In this document: piece by piece, positions 25,501 through 34,500 of the stretch
Layout of the letters: each line of letters begins with the position of its first letter
Position numbering within the stretch: position 1 is the stretch's first letter
NCBI RefSeq assembly: GCF_030463565.1
Contig: NC_134643.1
Coordinates: 166,616,491-166,680,490, forward strand
Length of the DNA stretch: 64,000 bases
Source: Pelecanus crispus
Lineage: Eukaryota; Chordata; Aves; Pelecaniformes; Pelecanidae
Direction: 5' to 3'
The notes under the pieces: model-generated
Database searches by the model: none
What the model was told of the DNA's origin: nothing
The model's input: only the letters and a program-made list of their open reading frames with translations
Position numbers and translations under genes: made by a program

Positions 25501-28500
25501 GATGGCTAGAAACATATCCTGTGCCCCATGCCACTGCCTGGAACACTATCCTGGGCCTTGAAAAGCAAGTGTTATGGTGACATGGCACCCCAGAAAGAAT
25601 CGAGTCAGACAATGGAACTCATTTCCGAAACAACCTCACAGACACTTGGGCCAAAGAGCATGGCATTGAGCAGGTATATCACATCCCTTACCATGCACCA
25701 GCCTCCAGGAAAATCAAATGATAGGATGGACTGTTAAAGACTACCCTGAAAGCAATGGGTGGTGGGACATTCAAACATTAGCACACACATTTAGCAAAAG
25801 CCACCTGGTTAGTCAACACTAGGGGATTTGCCAATCGAGCTGGCCCTGCCCAATTAAAACTTTTATATACCGTAGAAGGAGATAAAGTCCCTGTAGTGCC
25901 TGTAAGTAATATGCTGAGGAAGACAGTCTGGGTTATTCCTGCCTCGGGCAAAGGCAAACCCATTCGTGGGATTGCTTTTGCTCAAGGACCTGGGTACACT
26001 TGGTGGGTAATGCAGAAGGATGGGGAAGTCTGATGTGTACCTCAAGGGGATTTGATTTTGGGTGAAAATAGCCAATGAATGGAATTGTATGATGTTAATT
26101 GCTATATAATACTGCATGGCTTCACTTTTATGATTGCTATATGCCCTATCAGCAGTATTACAGCAAGAATCATCCAGATTAATGAAGAATGAAATTTAAT
26201 AAAACCAAGCAAAGTGCAGCAGTGATGGAACCAGAACTGGTTTCAACATGCAACAATCCAATATCACACACCATTTCTCCTGCCCCGAAAGACTTATGAC
26301 AGATGGAGCCCAAAGTCATGGACTAAATGAACTCAATGGACATTTTAGAGGGATAGCCCACAGACTAAGGGAATGATATCTGTGTATATATCAAAAGACA
26401 GGAAAAGTGGTGGTGATTAAATCGGAATTTATTGGAAAGGGTAGAGACCTGGGCAAGATGCAGATAGCACAGGATAAGGGGTGGATACTGTCCTGGTTTC
26501 AGCTCGGATAGAGTTAATTTTCTCCCTAGTAGCTGGTGTAGTGCTGTGTTTTGGATTTAGTTTGAGAATAATGTTGGTAACATGCTGATGGTTTAGCTGT
26601 TGCTAAGTACTGCTTACACTAGTCAAGGACTTTTCAGCTTCCCATGCTCTGCCAGGTGCACAAGAAACTGGGAGGGGGCACAGCCAGGATAGTTGATCCA
26701 AACTGACCAAAGGGCTATTCCATACCACATGACGTCATGCTCAGTATATAAACCGGAGGGAGTTGGCCAGGGGGCAGCAATTGCTGCTCAGGAACTGTCC
26801 GGGTATCAGTCAGCGGGTGGTGAGCAATTGCATTGTGCATCACTTGCTTTATATATTATTAATATTTTCCCTTCCTTTTCTGTCCTATTAAGCTGTCTTT
26901 ATCTCAACCCACGAATTTTACTTTTTTTTTTTTTCCAATTCTCTCCCCCATCCCACTGGGGAGGGGGATAGTAAGCGAATAGCTGTGTGGTGTTTAGCTG
27001 CCTGCCAGGTTAAACCACAACAGGCAGTGGGCCTAGCAAAAAACAAATAGTGAAAGTGCTGTTAAAAGACCTAAGAATACAGGAATATGTATAGAGTGAC
27101 CTAAATTTAAAGGGAAGTTTTCACACTGAAAATAGAACTACATCTTACTAAAATCTGAACAGTCCTATCAATTAGCTGTACAGGCAAAAAGAAAAAAACT
27201 TAAACATGCTAAGTGTATTTATAAAACAATTTCATCTAAGGGGAAAAAACCAGTCTAAAGTACTTTCCTGTGTGATTAGTTTTACACAGTTCTGTTTAAG
27301 TTTCTGTATCAGTGGTCAGCTTAAGTTTTGGGCCTTCCTAAAAAAGCTGAATCTCTTTCAAAAAGAGTGACAGGGCCATAGCCTTGGGAAACTATTTTTC
27401 ATTTATACACCAAAACATACAGGAACTTTTAAAGCTGAAGCTTTATGCCACACCAACATGCATCACTGAAATTCAAAGTGGTATAAATATTATAAATATA
27501 TGCAGTATTTAATAGGAATATAATCAAATCCAGCACGTTTGCAGCTCCACTTATTTCAGCATTAGGCATATACACTCCAAATCCTAGTAAAAGTAGCTGT
27601 ACCTTTCAGGGTTTCTTTATCACTTCCTGGTTCACTTACATAAACATATGGTTATTGCCTATGAACCCTTCTGACCTAATCTACCAACTTCTAATGACAC
27701 TAATTTTCAAGATGCTCCCACAAAGACTTACATCAGCAAGCCACAGTTTATCCCTAAAAAAGGATATCCTATACTGATTCCCAAGAACAGTAGAAAAAGC
27801 ACTCACTGCCTTTCCAGCATGGGTGGCTGTTTCAAAACTGAAGAACGGAATGTGACATTACAGAAAAACATTTAATGACAATGGCAACATTCAACATTTC
27901 ACCCGTATTTTTACTAATGTATCATGAAAGTTTTTATCTAATTATATGAAGACTGAAACCTTTGTTTCTGTGAAGCAGGGAGCACATATCTGGAATCAGA
28001 CAACATCAGTTAATTATGCTCATGTATTACTTGCGAAGACATGCCACAGGAACTCTGACAACTTCATGCCAAAGTTGTTCCACCCTTGCACCCAAAAGCT
28101 GCTGTTAGCATGGCATATCAACATACAGAGCACTACACTATACAATACAGGTAGGTATTGCTAGGTATTTCCAAGGTCAAGACAGAACCTGCTGATAAAC
28201 ATTTCCCAGCTTTTGGATGTGGGTGCAGTGCATGGCTAGATCCTAACTGAAAATCAGCATGAGATTCAGCATATGCATTCAGCCTTGCCCCACCCTTAAT
28301 GCCCATTGGAAGAGGACCTCAATGTCCAAGCAGAAACAGAACCCCAGCGTGCTCCAAGATGACTCAGAGAATAGGAAAGGAGCACGTGTTTCTGCGTTCC
28401 TCTAAATTATTTCATTACTTAATTTTCATTGGCCACCTTTCACTTTCATATCCTGTAAGAGAAACAAGCTTTGTATAAAACTCTCTCGGAACCATTGATC

Positions 28501-31500
28501 CTATCTCCTGGACACAACATGTGAAGGGGAGTGCAAAGGCTCTTGAGGAAAACACAGGCAATACAGCAACAGAATGAAGGTCCCTTAAGACTTTTCTCAA
28601 GCTAGGGCAGGATTAACTTCTACATTTACAGGTGCAAAGAAATAGCAGTATCTTACAGTAAACACAGAGGCAGCACAAAAACTACACAAAGCTTTATGTT
28701 TGGAAGCAGGCTTGCTTCCATTATACCTGGTGCTTATCCTTCAAGTGAAGGAAATTTTTTTATGAAGACAACAAGCAATATAACATCTTTTGCAAGAACA
28801 GAAGGGTAATAGATTTGGTGCAAACACCTAGTGTTCAATCTGTATTAGCCTGCAAATACAAAATGATAAACGAAATTATGACCAACATACTAGACTAACC
28901 AATCTATGAATTTTGATATCAACTTACCAATGATGTTGATAATTCAGGAGCATACTTTTTTTCAAAAAGTCTAATTTCTGTTTATCTTCAGGCTTTGTGG
29001 TATCATATGTTTTTGTACAAACAGTTTTACACGTCTCCGGATTCTTGAATGTGAACTAAGAAAAATGAAAAGACGTATAAGCAAAAAGGTTGTAACAAAC
29101 TTTGCGTCATTTCAGTATTTAACAAGTTTCCTCTATGCATTTATAATTGCTTATACTATTATAATAAAAACACCTAACAAATTACCAACATTCACCGTCC
29201 AGTGGAGGTTTTTATATTGGTGCATGCTATAAAACCCTCCTGTGCTCATTGTAGGAGTCCTACACTAAGAGCTCCTTGTTACTGATTAAAACCTCTTTTC
29301 TGCAATGATTTACCAGACAAGTCATTTGACCTCACAGCAGCAATGCTGTCCCAGGCAGATTCAGTTGATAACTTTCTCTCCTACTACATGTAGTTTAGTC
29401 AGCAGAAAAGACAAGCTGGCTAACACTATTTCCAATTCTTCCATTTTACAACTGCCATATTTTCAGATCTGGTTCCAAGAAATAGGAGTACTCAATTCCC
29501 TCTAACAAGGGGACAGCTGAGGAGCAAGAATCAGGTTTCGGCAGGTTCCAAAGAGAGAAGACAACCTCCACAGCATTTCAAGCTACAGCTTCATGATGCA
29601 AAGTGCATAGCTACAATTAGGTTAAATTGACAGATTTCTGTTATGTGGAATTTCAGATTTTGAAGCTCTTTGAGATAAAGGCCTTGTGAAGAGGCTCTTC
29701 AAGATTCTGACCCCCTTTGGTTACATTTGAATATACGTATTACCGAACACCCCTTGTCAGAGAACAAACCCTGTAAGGAGACGGTTCTATCCTCTCTCCA
29801 AACAATACTTGGCCAAGGTTTTCAGAGGGACGCTTCTTTCCTTCCGCTTGACAAAAATCAAACCTGAATTAGAGAAAAAAATACAAAAGTTAATAAAATA
29901 TTCTCAGCTGCAAATATTAGACCTCAAACAGTGCTCCCAAATCAACACCATCACAAGCAAAGGAACTACACAGCTTTCCTTCTAGACAACAGTTTATTCC
30001 TTGAACCTGCAAAGCAAAGTGTGAAAATCACAGTCCCATTTTGAAAAAAACAAAATAAAACCAACAATCAAATCTCTTTATCAGCTATTTCAGAGCTTAG
30101 TTTATATTAAACATGGTAGCATAAAAGTTTCCTGTCTGAACAGGGATTTTAGCCAAGAATTAAACCTTCACACACTTCACATATTGTTTCATGACAGCTC
30201 TGAGAGAAAACCATGCAGGCCAGTTCTTGGGCGAGGGGGGATAATAAAAGAAAAAAAACCAAAAAACCAAAAAGACCCCACCACCAAAAAGCCCACCATA
30301 CACACACACAGAGCTCCTTTACAATAAGCACTATTAAACAAACAGGTTATTGCAGTTTTATTCACCAATACACTTAACAGTACATCCTCCAAGTTTTTCC
30401 AGCCTAATTTCAACTATATCACATTTGTGTTCATTAAAGTGTAGACGTAACTAGTGCTTAACCTCTTCAATATTAACAGTCAAAATATTCTTTGAAGCAA
30501 CAACTTTACATAGTTGTGCCAGGCACTGATACATTTTGTGCACTCCTATGATGTGTACCAAGACAACACTTAACACCTCATTAAGATAATTGATGGGAAT
30601 TTCACACCTCATTACCACTTTAACTCATCTGGCTATAGGCTACTAAAGACAGCAGTAATACTTTGATCTCTAAAATGACAACTAATGCAGAAGAGTGAAT
30701 ATTACTTAAACACACACATTTTAACTTCAAGTTACTCTAAAGCAGTGATTCGACCTACATGAGGGCCTATGAATCCATGCGCTACTTCTAAAGTACGAGC
30801 AAAAACAACTGAGAAGGAAGCAATGTATGCATCCATCTGCTCGTTGAAAATTCTGTATTTGCAAACTTGCGTTAGCAAAATAAACAGATATTTCTCACTG
30901 GCAAACTGCTGTAGCAAGGTGTAGATAATACTTAAGATTAATTAAATTCATCTTTTTGGAAGAACTGACAACTAAAATGACACAAACAGTATAATATACT
31001 TACGCAGTATATTCGTAGGGAAGGACAGACTCTACAGAGTCAAGCCTGTTCACAAATAGCTCGATTCCAGACTGAAAGAGTGGAGATAATCAGCAGTTAT
31101 ATTAAAGCACTTCTTCGATTCTGACAGATATATATATATATATAGATTTGTGTGAATAAGGTAAAGGAAAGCTGAAAATGTAAGCTTTGTGTAATTATAC
31201 ATCTTGAAATGTAGAATCTTGTGTAATGAACTGTATCTGCTGAGAGCATAAGTAAAAACGCTATCTAATCATCACAAAAACAGCAACCACATGACAAAAC
31301 CACTTTAAAGCTAACATAACCATTCAAACTACAAGACAGCAAGAAATCATGCACAAGAATAATACAATTACCAGAGTTGCCAGTGTTTTACTTTAAGGTA
31401 CCAAGTTAGAGCCCTATTAGTCATAACCACAGCTTTTGTGTAATAAAAGTCTTAACATGAATGAAAGTACAGATGAGATCAGTACTTCTCCCTATAATTA

Positions 31501-34500
31501 CGCGGCTCCACAATTTTATCTGTGTCGCAACTGAAAACTGAACTATGAGGATTTAAACAATGTATTCAGACATTCAGTGGTTTAAGTTTGAACAGAAGCC
31601 CTTTCCAAAGAGAAGGCAAGGATATCCACATTTACTTTCTTATAAAAGTTTATCAATAACTCTCGCAACTCTCAAGTAAGAACCTGAAATTCAGTCTGCT
31701 GTGGTTTCAGACTAGTTTGGTCTATACGCATTAATTACAGATGGGGTAGCCTGCTGCTATGGAAAGGCAGAGGTCTCTCACTCTTCCCTCTCAGTCTCAA
31801 AATCCCTTCCCTTATTCTAGTCCCGCGGTCCCAATATGTTTCAACTGTTCACCTTACCCTGTTTTTGGCAGTTATCTGCTTGCACAGTAAACCAATTCAA
31901 CTGGCTAAACCAGCAAAAGACTTACCCCCCAAAAATTTTAAAGACAAGTTTTCAGCAGCATAGCAAGCTGAACTGTCATACTGTGCAATCAGACAAGAGC
32001 TGGAGAGAGCAAAAGGAAGGTGAGTGCTTTCAGGAATAAGACCTCTCCCTTTCAACAGCAAGGCATCTATTTTCTCACCAGGAATCAACAAGAGAGCTTT
32101 TCCTCCCTATGAAAATTCACTCAAGTTTAGCCAAACCAAGAAATTCTGGAGGGAAAAAAATTAAAAGATGGAATTGTTCACATGTGTCTGGAGCTCAGAT
32201 ACTTCAGTCAGGTGGTATGCTTTTACAGAGATACTGTAGTTGTCCACGTGTGAGTCAGGATGCAGTTCCACGAGCAGTAGGCACCTGTGAGATGTTAAAT
32301 TGACTCATTAAGTGAAGACACCTTACTGCTCCTCTTTCCTGTGCCCTAAGCCATGCAGACCTGCTGCTGACCTCTGGGTAGTGCACACTTGTCATAATTC
32401 TGTAAGCCGCTTCAACTCACTAACACAGCAAAAAACTAGTCTGGCAAGAAGTTGGATAGTTTCCTGCCCTGTTAATAAGCTCAAAAAAGGGTTTAACAAG
32501 TAACACAGCTGGGATGATGCAGAGGACAGGAACACATTACCCCGAGGAAGACAGGAATGAAATCTCTCCCTTCCAGCAGCAAGGAATTAGACTGCCTCAG
32601 CTGGTCACAGAACCATGGCCTTAGATTAGCTATTTTTCATTGGAGGAGGAGATTTACTTGAATGCTTCAATTTTCCATAACAAGCATATGCGTTACTGCA
32701 CATCAGCATCTCTGATAAACAATCTCCCATACAATGGCAAGGCCCCTTTGGAGCCATCAGTATTTTTTTAAACTCAGTAAGGATTCTTAATGTTCAGGCA
32801 AGAGTTACTGTTAAAGTCTGCATAGATCACATCCCATTTCCGATGATACTCCAACCAGAAACAGGAAAAGTAGGCAAGCTGAGTCTGCCCAAACAGATTA
32901 GTAGACAGCTTGGAGGAAGGGGGAAAGTCATGAGTTTCATCATTCTTGTGCTACATGGCCCACTAACAACATCCCATCCCATCTCACCAAGAGGACTGGA
33001 GAGCCACAGAGGTTAAAACAGACAAACAGTACCATTTAGAGATCCGGTCTGTGGATCTAAATCCTCAGGGCAGAGGAAAACTCAATATTATTACTGACAT
33101 CATAATCAGTGCCAATTGTAAGAACTCAGCAAGAACATGTAAAAAATTAAGGTTGTCCAGGGAAGCTTAGTTTTACCCACTTACGTAAATATTAAGATGT
33201 AGCAATTATCTGATAACATATTGTTTCTCCTCACCAGGAACCAGACTACATTCAGTTGCTGACTACATGGAGAGACCTAGACATGAAGAGTGATTTAGGC
33301 TTCTCCACATGCCTATGTCTCACTTAGTACGTAAATGGCTGGCACGAGGTAGAGGAATGTAAGAGATGGCTAATTTCAGAAAGAGATTTTTGCAATAATA
33401 CACCTGTTGAGGTTATCCTAAAATGTTTGGCTAGCCACATTACTTAAGGACCTCACTTCACATTTACAAAATGATAAATTCTCAGGATAAGGAGACAAAC
33501 ATTTTGTACATGTTATATGAGAAAAAAAAAAATAGAGAGACATCCGAGAAAGATGACCCCATAAGTGTCTCAGGTTGGTTACAAAAGACAGTAGGCAACC
33601 TGGTTTACTTGATTTAAAAAAAACCAAACCAATCTTTCTGCCATAATCTTAGCTTAAAACAGGAATAATTCAAACATAGCAATATTTTTCAGGGATGTTG
33701 GGAAAAACTACAAACTGCAGCTTAAAGGTCTTAGCCGGTACTTGAACAAAAAAAATTCCTTAGGAGGGTAGTGCAACACTGTAACAGGTCACCCAGGGAG
33801 GTGACAGATGCTCCATGCTTGGATGTTTTCAAGGCTTGTTTAAACAAAGGTAGAGCTGAGCTGATCTACTGTTGGCAACAGCCTTGCTTCAAGCATGAGG
33901 TTGGACTATGTGGCCTCCTGAGGTCACTTCCAAACACCATTTCTATGGTCCTATAAAAGAATGTCCACAGAACGTTTCAGTACTACAACAGAAACAGCAC
34001 AGAAACAAGAGTGAAAAAATCCACAGCTATGTTAGGTGCAAGATTTGGCTGGTCTAAATGGAACAATATACTTAAAGAAGGGAAAAGACATTTACTGCAA
34101 CTACACTTTCATTACCCGCTGATCAGTTTGGCTTATTACCTGCTCTACTGATTCATGACAGCAAATGGATAAAGTCAGTGCAAGGTATTTACCAAAAGCA
34201 TACAGTTTAAATAGACTCTTATTCTGAAGAATCACGGACCAGTGTTTCATGCAATACAGAAGCCGAGAGATCACAAAGTGTGAGAGCCACTTTCAACAAT
34301 AGGGAGGGAACTGATCATAAAAGTTACTGGTCTTGAACTTTCTCATTCAAATCTCAATGCACGGTCTGGCAGAATTTCCATCACAGCAGCAGCAAACAAC
34401 TTCTAAAGCTCACCCAAAGGAGCAAAGAGTATTCTGAGTACAGACCCCCTACCAGCCGACACCCTTACAAATAAGTAATTTGGTTATGCAAACTTTGCTT

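Larger units (their letters stand above)
22534..27022 (+). mobile_element. Endogenous retrovirus, two LTRs, defective (avian ERV, ERVL-like by 5-bp duplication)
   Basis: 4489-bp provirus antisense to TM9SF2, bounded by two related LTRs and a perfect 5-bp target duplication GGCAG (22529-22533 and 27023-27027). Order: 5' LTR, lysine-tRNA-like primer site, repeat-bearing leader, gag-like remnant, protease remnant, integrase remnant, purine stretch, 3' LTR. The segment between protease and integrase is far too short to hold reverse transcriptase and RNase H, which are missing. Stops and frameshifts break every reading frame. By eye the LTRs differ at about 30 positions in roughly 520 plus several indels, so the insertion is not recent. 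Class is uncertain: the duplication length fits ERVL, the primer site resembles lysine-primed groups. Confidence 0.92.
20119..28927 (-). other. TM9SF2: TM9SF2 intron 4 containing a provirus
   Basis: The largest intron, 8.8 kb, of which 4.5 kb is an endogenous retrovirus (22534-27022). The sequence on either side (20119-22528 and 27028-28927) is AT-rich and unrepeated as far as I can see. Confidence 0.85.

Noticed and set aside
30244-30310. A/C-rich tract as a SINE tail
   Set aside because: No SINE body adjoins it; plain low-complexity sequence in intron 2.
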